From Dyadobacter psychrotolerans (GTDB taxonomy: Bacteria > Bacteroidota > Bacteroidia > Cytophagales > Spirosomataceae): DNA of 64,000 nucleotides. The stretch spans positions 1-64,000 of the forward strand of contig NZ_SMFL01000007.1 in assembly GCF_004349265.1 (NCBI RefSeq), read 5' to 3'. The translations under genes and the position numbers were made by a program. Below, piece after piece: positions 9,497 through 19,713 of the stretch; position 1 is the stretch's first letter, and each line of letters begins with the position of its first letter. Below the pieces are notes generated by a model. That model ran no database searches and was not told where the DNA came from. It was given only the letters and a program-made list of their open reading frames with translations.

Positions 9497-11839
9497 TTAC
9501 TTAAACAAGCTTATTACAGCAACTGCCATAGTAGTTAGCAATGAGATGAGCGCAATTCGCTCACCGGGAGCGGTTTGGCGATCCTGCTTTTCCTCTTTAA
9601 TAGGAACGGTAATGATAGAACCAGGCTCAAGAGTTGGCCGCGTTGTAAAAACCAAATACTTTTTGGTTCTGAATGTTCTTCCATTAGGATATGAAACATA
9701 TACTCTGTTTTTCCATGCGTTCTCTCCATACCCTCCTGCCTGAGATATGTAATCTTTATAAGTGAAGGATGGATCAAAGTTAACAAGGGATGGATTTTGA
9801 ACCCCGCCCTGAATACGTACCGTTTCAGACTTTCTGGGGATGTATAAAGAATCTCCGTCAATCAATAATAAGTTTGAGGCATGAGAAGGATTTTTTATTA
9901 TAGCATCCAGATCAACCGCCACAAGTTCCCCCCTTCTAAAAAATCGTGATCCGTGTAGATAAGCACCATCTTTTAAGCCCCCAGCTTTTTGGAATAAATT
10001 ATTGATCCTCTCATGGTTGGAAACAATGGTATAAGTTCCGGGATAATTAACTTCTCCAAGTACTGAAATTGTTTTTTGTACCTCATAGCGAGGTGACTTG
10101 CGAATGTAGATTATGTCGCTAGGTTGAAGTTTAAACTGTTGGTCGCGTGTCGTAATTTTTAGATCCTCTGCTACGTCTATTGTGAAAATCCTTACATTTT
10201 GTGAAGCGGTTAATCCAACGGTATCTTCTTTTACCCGACGGGAAACCTCGATCCGATAAGGTATGGCACCTTCAGCATAACCACCAGCTTTAAATATCAC
10301 ATCTGAAATTGTAATACCATCATAATAATCCTGAGTTCCCGGACTAATCACCGACCCGTATACTTGCAAACTGTAGCCTTCCTTTAAATCATCTATTGAT
10401 TTAATTGTCACGATATCCTCCCTTTGGAGAGGAATATCCTCTATTTGGCCACTTAGCATCTTTTCCAGATCGAAAGCTATCAATTCAGGCCTTAAAGTTT
10501 TGCTTTGGCGTTGGATTAGAGCTCTGTTTAAAAATGCATCCTCTCGTATGCCTGCAGCACGTTCGATAAGTTTTTTGACCGTATTCGATTGTTCGTCAAT
10601 TGCGTATTCACCTTCACGAAAAACAGCACCTTCTATGATAACCCTATTTTCAATCCGGTCTAAAATTTTACCAATCTGATATACATCACCATTCTGTGGT
10701 ATAAAGCTTTTCACATTTGTTCCCTGAATAGTACCTACTTTTAGTTCACTTCCTGTATTACGGCGAAATTGGATTGATGAAGAATAAGCAACGGGTGTAT
10801 ATCCACCCGCATAACGAAGCAAATCGTCAAATGAATCTCCATCTTTTGCTTCAAATAAGCCCGGGCGCTTAACTTCACCTGAAAGCTCCACCCGAGCTAA
10901 AAATGGCCTGATTAAAATAATGTCCTGATCCTGTAATGCAATGTTATCCTGGAGATTTGCATCAACTAAAAATCGGTACAAGTCGATACTTCGGATTGTC
11001 TTATTATTCCTTATAATTTCGATGTTACGATAGGAACCGTTGGAATTGGGCCCCCCGGCCTGGTAGAGTGCATTAAATGCGGTAGAAAGCGATGACATTG
11101 TGTAGCTGCCTGGCCTGGTCACTTCTCCTGTCACCATTACATGGATGCTTCGCACATTGCCCAAAGTGATTGTCGAATAGGTACCGCCACCAGGTCGATT
11201 GAGTGATGAATATGCTTGTCGCAACCGGTTAACAATTCGCTCTGAGGCCTGTTCAATCGTGAGACCACTAACCTGAACTGGCGCTAGGTTAAGCATTTTG
11301 ACGGTACCTTCCGGACTGATTTTTAGACGAAAATTGTCTACCGAGTTGCCATAAATATCTACAACTAATTCATCCTCTGGTCCAAGAATATAATTTCTGG
11401 GTGTAGCAATTCTTAAATTAGGCTCGAATGTCATCGCCGCATTCTCGAAAAAATTAGAGCCAAAAGTTGGTTTAGAGGTAGCGTCTTTTTTTACACTTGC
11501 TATTTTCTTATTGACTGTAGCCGTGTCATTATTTTTTCGTGTTTCGTCTATAACCGTTTTACCTACCGTTGCCGGAGCTATTAGAGTTGGAGTTTGCTGC
11601 AATTTCTTTCGCATTGCGCTTATCTGATCTAACGTATACCCCTTTTGCAGAGCGGCTTGCTCAATATCCATATCCGACATACCGCTTGCTTTTGCCTTTT
11701 TATAGTATTCTACCGCTTGCGAGTTTGAAATTGTGGATGGGTCAATGTCCTGCGCATTAACAATGATTGGAGTAAAAATGATTGAGAAAACAAAAGAAAT
11801 CCCAATTGTAAATACCTTTCGGAATAATGTGCGATGCAT
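9497..11839 (-). CDS. wza: Wza-like polysaccharide export protein with multiple SLBB domains
   Basis: A 780-residue outer-membrane export protein, about twice the length of E. coli Wza. A signal peptide (about 1-29) ends VNAQ. The polysaccharide-export domain begins near YILGPEDELVVDIYG (about 150-165). Six SLBB-like units follow, each opening G-x-V-x-x-P-G-like, near 235, 318, 402, 495, 595 and 677. A hydrophobic helix closes the protein (about 760-779). Large multi-SLBB forms are common in Bacteroidota. It is the first gene of the minus-strand polysaccharide operon; its promoter should lie in 11840-11951, where no exact -7 box was found. Confidence 0.9.
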   Translation of the reverse strand: MHRTLFRKVFTIGISFVFSIIFTPIIVNAQDIDPSTISNSQAVEYYKKAKASGMSDMDIEQAALQKGYTLDQISAMRKKLQQTPTLIAPATVGKTVIDETRKNNDTATVNKKIASVKKDATSKPTFGSNFFENAAMTFEPNLRIATPRNYILGPEDELVVDIYGNSVDNFRLKISPEGTVKMLNLAPVQVSGLTIEQASERIVNRLRQAYSSLNRPGGGTYSTITLGNVRSIHVMVTGEVTRPGSYTMSSLSTAFNALYQAGGPNSNGSYRNIEIIRNNKTIRSIDLYRFLVDANLQDNIALQDQDIILIRPFLARVELSGEVKRPGLFEAKDGDSFDDLLRYAGGYTPVAYSSSIQFRRNTGSELKVGTIQGTNVKSFIPQNGDVYQIGKILDRIENRVIIEGAVFREGEYAIDEQSNTVKKLIERAAGIREDAFLNRALIQRQSKTLRPELIAFDLEKMLSGQIEDIPLQREDIVTIKSIDDLKEGYSLQVYGSVISPGTQDYYDGITISDVIFKAGGYAEGAIPYRIEVSRRVKEDTVGLTASQNVRIFTIDVAEDLKITTRDQQFKLQPSDIIYIRKSPRYEVQKTISVLGEVNYPGTYTIVSNHERINNLFQKAGGLKDGAYLHGSRFFRRGELVAVDLDAIIKNPSHASNLLLIDGDSLYIPRKSETVRIQGGVQNPSLVNFDPSFTYKDYISQAGGYGENAWKNRVYVSYPNGRTFRTKKYLVFTTRPTLEPGSIITVPIKEEKQDRQTAPGERIALISLLTTMAVAVISLFK

Positions 11840-11951
11840 GTAAAGCAGGTAAAAGGTTTGTTCTAACGCGATTAAATTATAAGATATTCTCTGCTATCAC
11901 ATTTAATAATAGCAAATTATAGAAGTAAAGTTAGTAATTAACTACCATAGT

Positions 11952-13712
11952 CTAGTTTGCTGTTAAAATCGACAACTCCTTCAGCTGAACGTCAGAAATT
12001 ATAGACGGAGAATCTATCATTACGTCACGGCCTGAGTTGTTTTTTGGGAAGGCAATGAAGTCACGGATGGAATCAACACCTCCGAATAAAGAACATAATC
12101 TGTCGAAACCAAAGGCGATACCTGCATGCGGAGGCGCTCCGAATTCGAAGGCGTTCATTAGAAATCCGAATTGTTCCTGTGCTTCCTCAGGAGAGAATCC
12201 AAGGATGCCAAACATTTGCTGCTGTAGGTCCTTTTCGAAAATTCTTACAGAACCTCCGCCTACTTCTACACCATTGATTACCATATCGTATGCATTGGCC
12301 CTTACTTTCCCTAAGTCGGTATTCAGCAGGCTGATATCTTCCGGTTTTGGGCTTGTAAAAGGATGGTGCATCGCAAACCAGCGGTTTTCAGTTTCTCCGT
12401 ATTCCAATAACGGAAAATCAAGAACCCAAAGTACACGATAGTCGTCCGGGTTACGGAATCCCAGGCGAGAACCCATTTCAAGACGAACTTCATTCAATTG
12501 CTTGCGGGCTTTGTCTGCAACTCCTGACATGATCAGAATCAGATCGCCTGGTTTAGCATCAAAAGCTTCTACCCATTTCTTAAGATCTTCTTCAGAATAA
12601 AATTTATCGACAGAAGATTTTATTGTTCCGTCTGCGTTGTAGCGAACATAGATAAGTCCTTTTGCACCGATTTGCGGACGCTTAACCCAATCGGTCAGCT
12701 CGTCCATTTGTTTACGCGTGTAAACTGCGCAGCCAGGGGCACAAACGCCCACTACTAAATCGGCATCATCAAATACACCAAAGCTTTTGCCGGAAGTAAG
12801 ATCAATGTCTTCTCCTTTAAGCTCTGTAAATTTCATGTCAAAACGAATGTCCGGCTTATCCGAGCCATATAAACGCATCGCATCTGCATAGGTCATGCGG
12901 GGAACTTCCGGAAGTTCTATGCCTTTAACTTTGCTGAACAAATTACGTATAAGTCCTTCGAACGTATTCAGGATGTCTTCCTGTGTTACGAATGACATTT
13001 CGCAGTCGATCTGAGTGAATTCAGGCTGACGATCTGCACGTAAATCCTCATCACGAAAACATTTCACAATTTGATAATAGCGGTCAAATCCTGCAACCAT
13101 CAATAATTGTTTGAATGTTTGGGGAGATTGCGGCAGCGCATAAAACTCTCCCGGATTCATCCGGCTGGGCACAACAAAGTCACGGGCACCTTCAGGTGTG
13201 GATTTGATAAGAACCGGAGTTTCGACTTCTATAAAATTAAGTTCATCAAGATATGCCCTTGTGTGGCGCGCTACCTGATGGCGTAACTGCAAATTTTTAC
13301 GTACAGCATTTCTGCGAAGGTCGAGATAACGGTATTTCATGCGGATATCATCTCCGCCATCTGTTTCATCTTCAATAAGAAACGGCGGAAGTTTCGCAGC
13401 ATTTAAAATGGATAGCTCTGAAACCCGGATTTCGATGGATCCGGTAGCTATTTTATCATTTTTGGAGAGACGTTCAATCACAATTCCTTTGGTAGAAATT
13501 ACAAACTCTCTCCCCAAAGAACGGGCTGTTTCCAAGACACTTGCCGGAGTTTTTCCTTCTTCAAAAAGAAGTTGGGTCAAGCCATAACGATCACGTAAAT
13601 CCAACCAAACCATTCCACCTTTGTCACGGATACGCTGAACCCATCCGCACAATACAACTTCCTGATTTACATGCTCTAAGCTTAACTCACCACAGGTATG
13701 TGTACGTAACAT
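11952..13712 (-). CDS. aspS: Aspartyl-tRNA synthetase
   Basis: A 586-residue class II aminoacyl-tRNA synthetase that charges tRNA-Asp. The N-terminal OB-fold anticodon-binding domain includes LCGWVQRIRDKGGMVWLDLRD. Motif 2 is FRDEDLRADRQPEFTQID and motif 3 is GIAFGFDRL (about 530-538). A GAD insertion domain (KGLIYVRYNADG to LILIMSGVADKA) marks the bacterial form. Length is as expected. A TACTTTTG -7 box on the minus strand, about 50 bases upstream, fits its own promoter. It is a housekeeping gene and not part of the neighbouring polysaccharide locus. Confidence 0.97.
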   Translation of the reverse strand: MLRTHTCGELSLEHVNQEVVLCGWVQRIRDKGGMVWLDLRDRYGLTQLLFEEGKTPASVLETARSLGREFVISTKGIVIERLSKNDKIATGSIEIRVSELSILNAAKLPPFLIEDETDGGDDIRMKYRYLDLRRNAVRKNLQLRHQVARHTRAYLDELNFIEVETPVLIKSTPEGARDFVVPSRMNPGEFYALPQSPQTFKQLLMVAGFDRYYQIVKCFRDEDLRADRQPEFTQIDCEMSFVTQEDILNTFEGLIRNLFSKVKGIELPEVPRMTYADAMRLYGSDKPDIRFDMKFTELKGEDIDLTSGKSFGVFDDADLVVGVCAPGCAVYTRKQMDELTDWVKRPQIGAKGLIYVRYNADGTIKSSVDKFYSEEDLKKWVEAFDAKPGDLILIMSGVADKARKQLNEVRLEMGSRLGFRNPDDYRVLWVLDFPLLEYGETENRWFAMHHPFTSPKPEDISLLNTDLGKVRANAYDMVINGVEVGGGSVRIFEKDLQQQMFGILGFSPEEAQEQFGFLMNAFEFGAPPHAGIAFGFDRLCSLFGGVDSIRDFIAFPKNNSGRDVMIDSPSIISDVQLKELSILTAN

Positions 13713-13761
13713 ATAATTATTTTAATACTGATAAAAAGAAAGTGCCTGATAATAAATGGCG

Positions 13762-13769
13762 CAAAAGTA
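13762..13769 (-). promoter_or_regulatory. Bacteroidota -7 box upstream of aspS
   Basis: The minus strand reads TACTTTTG, an exact match to the TAnnTTTG consensus of the primary sigma factor of Bacteroidota. It lies about 50 bases before the aspS ATG. No good -33 TTG was seen at the expected spacing. Confidence 0.5.
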
Positions 13770-13804
13770 CGTATTTTTACTAAATCTAACATGATGCGTT
13801 CTTT

Positions 13805-14722
13805 ATGAATAAAAATAAAACAGGTATCCCGCAAACCATAACTATGCTGTTATTGCTTATAACTTGTTTTATAATTGCCTGCGATTCCAATCCCGGACCG
13901 TCGGAAGGAAGGTCAGATCAGTTTGAAACTGCTCCGCAAAAATTTGATATCACACCGGGTTTAATCGATGAAGCTTCCGGTCTGGCTGCCAGTGTTAATA
14001 TGGATGGTTATTTATGGACGCATCAGGATTCCGGACAGCCGGCATCCTTGTATCTGGTCAGCGGCGATGGAAAAAGTATTAAAGAATTTAACATTCCCGG
14101 CGCGGTGAATCACGACTGGGAGGATATGACAAAAGGCCCCGGACCCAGGGATGGAACGAATTATCTTTACATTGGTGATATTGGAAACAATAACCCCCCA
14201 ATGACCGAAACCAATATTATTTACCGAATACCCGAAATAAATAATATCACTGCGTCATTTGAAGGCAGCCAGCTTGAAAAAATCACATTTAAGTATCCTG
14301 ATGGTCCGCGTGATGCCGAAACACTACTTTTGGATCCTGTAACCAAAGATATTTTTGTAATATCCAAAGAATCCGGGCAAACGGGAATTTACAGGCTGGC
14401 CTATCCCCAATCTACCACCGGAGTAATGACCGCAGAAAAGACCGGAACAATACCTGCTGTTAACACTGCTACAAGCGGAGATATCGCTTCTGACGGGGCC
14501 GAAATTCTGATCAGAACCTATCTGACGACCTATTATTGGAAAAGGAAAACCGGAGAGACCGTTGCGCAAGCACTATCTCAAAATGCTTTAAAACAACATT
14601 CTGTTGTTCTTGAACCTCAGGGAGAAGGGATAAGTTTTGACCGTCAGAATAATGGTTTTTATAGCATAAGTGAAAAGGGAAACGCTCAGCGGGTTACACT
14701 TAATTATTATAAGAGAAAATAA
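13805..14722 (+). CDS. Predicted lipoprotein, beta-propeller-like, unknown function
   Basis: A 305-residue protein with a signal peptide and a lipobox ending at C26 (FIIAC), so it is probably anchored in a membrane and faces the periplasm or cell surface. The rest has repeated short strands with GDIGNN, DAETLLLDP and SDGAEILIRTY, suggesting a propeller like that of SdiA-regulated or phytase-like esterase proteins. No catalytic motif was recognised. It is divergent from aspS (92 bases between starts) and convergent with the histidine kinase gene, 20 bases away. Function is unknown. Confidence 0.7.
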   Translation: MNKNKTGIPQTITMLLLLITCFIIACDSNPGPSEGRSDQFETAPQKFDITPGLIDEASGLAASVNMDGYLWTHQDSGQPASLYLVSGDGKSIKEFNIPGAVNHDWEDMTKGPGPRDGTNYLYIGDIGNNNPPMTETNIIYRIPEINNITASFEGSQLEKITFKYPDGPRDAETLLLDPVTKDIFVISKESGQTGIYRLAYPQSTTGVMTAEKTGTIPAVNTATSGDIASDGAEILIRTYLTTYYWKRKTGETVAQALSQNALKQHSVVLEPQGEGISFDRQNNGFYSISEKGNAQRVTLNYYKRK

Positions 14723-14742
14723 TTATAACAGTAAGTCATTTA

Positions 14743-17100
14743 TTACCGCACATATTTCAATATCATATTCAGCAACTCCTCCGGAACAAAAGGTTTTACT
14801 ACAATATCGTTAATCCCTATCCCGTAGATTTTTTCATCTACATTTAAAGCAACGCTGGCCGTGAGCGCAATTACAGGTATGGTCTCTCCTTTGGAACGTA
14901 ATTGTTTTGTTGCTTCATAACCGTCCATAACCGGCATGTGCATATCCATCAAAATGATCTGGTGTTTGGACGAATCCAGGATTTCCAGTGCCTCTTTCCC
15001 ATTTTGAGCAACTTCGGAAACAGCGCCCCATCGCTTCAAAAAATTCTTTAACACAAGGACATTCATTGGGTTATCTTCAACTATTAAAATTTTAACATTT
15101 TCTAATGGGAATTTTCTTTCGGTCTGGGGCTGCACGGCAATAATTTTTTCTTTTAAAATGGGGAATGTTTGAGTAAAGTAAAAAACCGAGCCTTTGCCGG
15201 GCTCACTTTCCAAATACAGTTCAATTCCCTGAAGTTCAAGTATGCGTTTGCTGATAGCCAAGCCCAGCCCTGTACCGCTAAAGTTGCGTGAAGAAGAGGA
15301 ATCAGCTTGTGTAAACCGTTCAAAGACCATTTTCTGTTTATCCAATGGAATGCCTATTCCTGTGTCTTCAACCAGAATTTTCAATGTTATTTCTTCTTCA
15401 TTTCTGGACACTTCTTTGACGGATAACTTTACATGGCCAGCACTCGTAAACTTTATTGCATTGTGAACCAGATTACTTATGATCTGCGAAGTACGTGTGC
15501 TGTCTCCGGAAACCTGTGAGGGGAGGTTGTTGTCAAGATCCAGAATGAAATTTACCGCAACGTTATTGGCGGCTGCTTTGTAGCCCGAAATGATGTTTCT
15601 TGCAATGGAAGTTACATCCATCGGGCCCGGATTAAAACTAATTTTGCCTTCTTCGATTGTACTAAAATCGAGTACATCATTGACAATTGTGAGCAGGTTA
15701 TTGGCTGAAAATAAAAGGACGTCCAAATGCTCCTTTTGATCCGGACGGGGAACATCTTTCATCATGAGGTGTGTCATCCCAATTACAGAATTAAGCGGCG
15801 TTCTGATCTCGTGGCTCATGGTACTCAGGAACTCGCTTTTTACCTTCAGACCGAGCTCGGCCGCCTCTTTGGCTTTTTTGAGGGTATAGGCAAATTTGAA
15901 AGTCAGGATCAGCGACTGGCAAAAGAAGAAGATCAGGTAGCCAAGGAACATGACAATATCAAACGGCGTGGCGATTCCGTAGTACTCCAAAATGACACAA
16001 ATGATGATAATGAAAATGGCAAAGGTGCTCACCAAAGCATAGTTTGCCCCGACGCGCTTATTTTTAACTGCTTTCCAGTAAATTATTACTGCAAAAGCGA
16101 TATAGGCGATGACGATAAAAATAAAAGGATCTATGAGTCGGGTGAATAGGATCGGAGGGGTGATAACCGTAATCAGGGCAAATGCCAGACAAACACCCGT
16201 CATAACCGAAAGTGCTCTTTGAGGAGCGTCTTCGGGGTACAGATACCTGGTATACAGTGTAAACATCGCAACGGCCATAAAGAGCGATAAATACTCACAA
16301 TGAATGGTAAATGTCCAGCTCAGATCCGGAAACATGGATTGCAGCGTGTACTGTCGTGATCCCAGTATCCGGTAACTGTAAAACAAACAGAAAAGGGAAA
16401 AGTAAAGAATTGACTTATCATGGCGGCCAAACAGGTAGAGTCCCAAAAAGAAAAACCCGCCCATGAAAATACAGCCCGTTAGAAAATAATCAATTGCACG
16501 GTCGACATCGCTATCCGCCTGAAGATTAGTCAGCAAACCAATTTTAATTTCCTTGGAAGCACCACCTTTAAGATGATGAAAATTGGAAATCTGAAGAACG
16601 ATATTTAATGTATCATTTGAAATCAAAATTGGTTTAACCTGGTCCGACCAATAAGGGACGGTTGTCTCCTTGGTTGTGCCTGGCCTGCCGTTTTTTGCAA
16701 CCAGTTTACTGTTAACAAACAGATTATAAGAACAATAAACCTCGGGAAGTTTAAGGGCAAGTTGTTCGTTAGATTTGGGCAGCAGAATTTTTAACTCATA
16801 GGTAGCAAATCCCTGAGAAGGTATCGACTTATTCTTCCAAAGTGTATTACTCCATAATTTAGGAAAAATGCTGTACTCAAAGTAACCTGTGGTCCTGGCA
16901 GGATTTTGCAGTGAATTCCAGAAGAACTTCCATTCTCCGCGAAGCGGAATACTGGAGCGGTCAAGATCTGTTTTTCTTAAATCAAGAATTCCGGAAGTTG
17001 CTGCTGGCTGAGAAAATGGTGTTGTGTCGGCGTTGCACTTAGTCGTGTAAAGTAACAGATTTACAAGAAAAAACAGCAGGATCTTTCGATTCCGGTTCAT
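14743..17100 (-). CDS. Hybrid sensor histidine kinase with 7TMR-DISM sensor
   Basis: A 785-residue membrane sensor. A signal-like N-terminus (1-24) is followed by a periplasmic jelly-roll domain (about 35-195, 7TMR-DISMED-like) that in this class often binds carbohydrate-like ligands. Seven membrane helices span about 203-403. The HisKA domain has its phospho-acceptor H430 in STMSHEIRTPLN, followed by a HATPase domain with NLVHNAIKF and GTGLGLAISK. The C-terminal receiver domain (about 665-785) has LIVEDNPMN and phospho-acceptor D719 in LMDMHMP. No DNA-binding output domain is present, so a partner regulator elsewhere is expected. It is transcribed divergently from the prolyl oligopeptidase gene. 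Confidence 0.92.
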   Translation of the reverse strand: MNRNRKILLFFLVNLLLYTTKCNADTTPFSQPAATSGILDLRKTDLDRSSIPLRGEWKFFWNSLQNPARTTGYFEYSIFPKLWSNTLWKNKSIPSQGFATYELKILLPKSNEQLALKLPEVYCSYNLFVNSKLVAKNGRPGTTKETTVPYWSDQVKPILISNDTLNIVLQISNFHHLKGGASKEIKIGLLTNLQADSDVDRAIDYFLTGCIFMGGFFFLGLYLFGRHDKSILYFSLFCLFYSYRILGSRQYTLQSMFPDLSWTFTIHCEYLSLFMAVAMFTLYTRYLYPEDAPQRALSVMTGVCLAFALITVITPPILFTRLIDPFIFIVIAYIAFAVIIYWKAVKNKRVGANYALVSTFAIFIIIICVILEYYGIATPFDIVMFLGYLIFFFCQSLILTFKFAYTLKKAKEAAELGLKVKSEFLSTMSHEIRTPLNSVIGMTHLMMKDVPRPDQKEHLDVLLFSANNLLTIVNDVLDFSTIEEGKISFNPGPMDVTSIARNIISGYKAAANNVAVNFILDLDNNLPSQVSGDSTRTSQIISNLVHNAIKFTSAGHVKLSVKEVSRNEEEITLKILVEDTGIGIPLDKQKMVFERFTQADSSSSRNFSGTGLGLAISKRILELQGIELYLESEPGKGSVFYFTQTFPILKEKIIAVQPQTERKFPLENVKILIVEDNPMNVLVLKNFLKRWGAVSEVAQNGKEALEILDSSKHQIILMDMHMPVMDGYEATKQLRSKGETIPVIALTASVALNVDEKIYGIGINDIVVKPFVPEELLNMILKYVR

Positions 17101-17323
17101 CGGACATATTTTAATTTAGGGCTTATTATCGTATTGTTTAAGGTAAAGAATATTTGATGAAGGTCATGTAGTACTAGTTTTAAAATAAGCTAATCTTTTT
17201 CAGATAAAGAACATTCTCTTTGTTTTTTTACCTTTCTTAGGTTACCGATTATTAATTATTATTTCAAATGCGTTTCTTGTATAAGCATTTAGTTTTTCAA
17301 TAAACTGGTTTACAAATTTTTAT

Positions 17324-19435
17324 ATGAATTTTAAAATCGCATCAATGACAGCAGTTATTGCAGCCCTGGCGGGAACAGAGGGATTTACTCAAAATTTAAA
17401 ATACCCCGTAACACAAAAAATAGAACATACAGATGAATACCACGGGGCAAAAGTACAGGATCCTTACCATTGGCTGGAAGACGATAAGTCTGCAGAAACG
17501 GAAGCGTGGGTAAAATCACAAAACGAAGTCACCTTTGGATACCTGAATAAAATACCATTTAAAGGTAAGATTTTTGACGATCTTGAAAAAGCGTATAACT
17601 ATCCTAAGTATTCTGCACCCAGCAAAAAGGGCGATTATTTTTATTTCTACAAAAATGACGGACTTCAGAACCAATCGGTTTTATACCGGCAAAAAGGTTT
17701 GAAAGCGGCACCGGAAGTGGTGCTGGATCCTAACAAACTTTCTGCCGACGGGACAACACGTCTTGTCGTTTTTAGTCTTTCCAAAGATGGTTCTTTTGCA
17801 GTCTGCGGTTTTTCTCAGGGTGGTTCCGACTGGCAGGAATATCAGGTAATGGATATGAAAACACTGAAAATGCTTCCTGACAAAGTTGAATGGGTAAAGG
17901 TTTCCGGTGCTGCCTGGCAGGGAGACGGATTTTATTACAGCAGTTATCCCAAACCGGACGGCAGTGCATTAGCTTCTAAAAACGAAAATCATCAGGTATT
18001 TTTTCATAAAATCGGTACAGCGCAAAAAGATGACAAATTAATTTATGAAGATCCTGCAAATCCGCAGCGTTTTCACACCGTCAGTACAACGGAAGATGAG
18101 CTTTATGCCGTTTTATACGTAAGCGACAGAGGAAAGGGAAAAGATGGGAACGGGCTTTGGGTAATGAAAAAGGGCGAAAGCAAATTTGTCCCTGTAAAAG
18201 AAGAGATCACCGACTTTAGTTACAGTCTTGTAGAAAACGTTACGGACGGCTTTTTAATTGAAACAAACGAGAATGCGCCGAACAGCAAGGTATTGTTTTA
18301 TGAATTAAAAAATAAAACCTGGAAAACATTTTTACCCGAAAAGCCTGAGCCATTGCAAGGCGCTGGAACCGCTGGCGGTAAACTTTTCGCATCATATTCT
18401 AAAGATGTCACTACGCGGGTTTATGTGTATGATTTAAAAGGCAAACTTGAAAATGAAGTGAAACTGCCCGGTCTTGGCAGCGCCGGAGGTTTTGGAGGCG
18501 AGCGGGGAGATGCTTTTGTGTTTTATACTTATACATCTTTCAACTATCCGCCAACTATTTTCCAATACGATATCGCTACACAAAAGAGCACGGTCTTTCG
18601 TGAGCCGGAAGTTTCCTTTAAACCGGATGATTACGAAACCAAACAAGTGTTTTATCCAAGCAAAGACGGAACAAAGATTCCTGCTTTTATCACTTACAAA
18701 AAAGGATTGAAACTGGACGGAAATAACCCGACCATTCTTTATGGTTACGGCGGTTTTAATGTCAGTCTTCCGCCATCGTTTAGTTCAACGCGCATACCTT
18801 TTTTGAATCAGGGCGGCATATTTGTGCAGGCCAACCTGCGTGGCGGAAGTGAATATGGAGAAAAGTGGCATGAGCAGGGAATGAAAGCAAAAAAGCAGAA
18901 TGTGTTTGACGACTTCATTGCAGCGGCAGAATTCTTGATAAAAGAAAAGTATACATCGTCCGGTAAACTGGCGATCCAGGGCGGATCCAATGGCGGATTG
19001 CTTGTTGGCGCGGTAATGAACCAACGTCCTGACCTGTTTAAAGTTGCTTTTCCTGCAGTGGGTGTAATGGACATGCTTCGTTTTCACAAATTTACGATCG
19101 GCTGGAACTGGATTGCGGACTATGGCAGCAGCGATAATGCAGATGAGTTTAAAACTTTATACGCCTATTCGCCTTTACATAATATCAAAGCCGGCGCTAA
19201 ATATCCTGCAACAATGATCACCACTGCAGATCATGACGACCGGGTGGTGCCAGCGCATTCGTTTAAGTATGCAGCAGAACTTCAGGCCAAGGCAGGCGCT
19301 ACTTCCACAAATCCGTTATTAATCCGGATAGATACTAATTCCGGTCACGGAGCAAGTAATACCAAAAAAGCTTTGGAAACGCAGGCTGATATTTACGCAT
19401 TTATGTTTGCGAATATGGGGTTGGTTTGGAAATAA
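17324..19435 (+). CDS. Prolyl oligopeptidase family serine peptidase (S9A)
   Basis: A 703-residue peptidase that cleaves after proline in short peptides. The N-terminal signal peptide (about 1-22) suggests a periplasmic location. A seven-bladed propeller occupies about 80-430, and the hydrolase domain opens with YPVTQKIEHTDEYHG and resumes after VFYPSKDGTKIPAF. The catalytic triad is S555 (GGSNGG), an aspartate in DHDDRV (about 636-641) and H675 (SGHG), matching the known family spacing. Length is normal. A hairpin terminator follows at 19454-19486, so it is probably a single-gene transcript. Confidence 0.95.
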   Translation: MNFKIASMTAVIAALAGTEGFTQNLKYPVTQKIEHTDEYHGAKVQDPYHWLEDDKSAETEAWVKSQNEVTFGYLNKIPFKGKIFDDLEKAYNYPKYSAPSKKGDYFYFYKNDGLQNQSVLYRQKGLKAAPEVVLDPNKLSADGTTRLVVFSLSKDGSFAVCGFSQGGSDWQEYQVMDMKTLKMLPDKVEWVKVSGAAWQGDGFYYSSYPKPDGSALASKNENHQVFFHKIGTAQKDDKLIYEDPANPQRFHTVSTTEDELYAVLYVSDRGKGKDGNGLWVMKKGESKFVPVKEEITDFSYSLVENVTDGFLIETNENAPNSKVLFYELKNKTWKTFLPEKPEPLQGAGTAGGKLFASYSKDVTTRVYVYDLKGKLENEVKLPGLGSAGGFGGERGDAFVFYTYTSFNYPPTIFQYDIATQKSTVFREPEVSFKPDDYETKQVFYPSKDGTKIPAFITYKKGLKLDGNNPTILYGYGGFNVSLPPSFSSTRIPFLNQGGIFVQANLRGGSEYGEKWHEQGMKAKKQNVFDDFIAAAEFLIKEKYTSSGKLAIQGGSNGGLLVGAVMNQRPDLFKVAFPAVGVMDMLRFHKFTIGWNWIADYGSSDNADEFKTLYAYSPLHNIKAGAKYPATMITTADHDDRVVPAHSFKYAAELQAKAGATSTNPLLIRIDTNSGHGASNTKKALETQADIYAFMFANMGLVWK

Positions 19436-19453
19436 GAAGTTTTAACATTTTTG

Positions 19454-19486
19454 AAAGAGCTGCGCCATAAACAGACGCGGCTCTTT
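19454..19486 (+). terminator. Rho-independent terminator after the prolyl oligopeptidase gene
   Basis: AAAGAGCTGCG (19454-19464) pairs with CGCGGCTCTTT (19476-19486) with one G-U pair, followed by GCGTTTTT. Confidence 0.75.
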
Positions 19487-19713
19487 GCGTTTTTAACCTG
19501 TTATTCTACCTTCTCCTAACTCCTAAACTTCTCTACGTCCTTCTTTATCTCCCATTGAATCTCAATTTATTACTACATGCAGGATACCACAGGACGGTAC
19601 CGATGGGTAAGTTATCTAATCTTGTATCGTGTTAGAAGCGTAGTTTTTGTCTCACAAATCCTTTCTAAATAATACCTGATACATTAAAATCGATAATTAA
19701 ATAAAAGCAAAAT
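19487..19713 (+). promoter_or_regulatory. Leader/promoter region of the rhamnose genes
   Basis: This stretch of 227 bases separates the terminator at 19454-19486 from the aldolase-dehydrogenase gene. It contains short symmetric elements, notably CGGTACCG at 19595-19602 with a related GGATACC just upstream (19582-19588), which could be part of an operator. A near-consensus -7 (TAGTTTTTG) lies about 70 bases before the start. Operator identity is inference only. Confidence 0.3.

Noticed and set aside
11840..11951. A -7 box for the polysaccharide operon (TATAATTTG on the minus strand)
   Set aside because: The spacing between TA and TTTG is three bases instead of two and no -33 was found, so it was not listed as a promoter.
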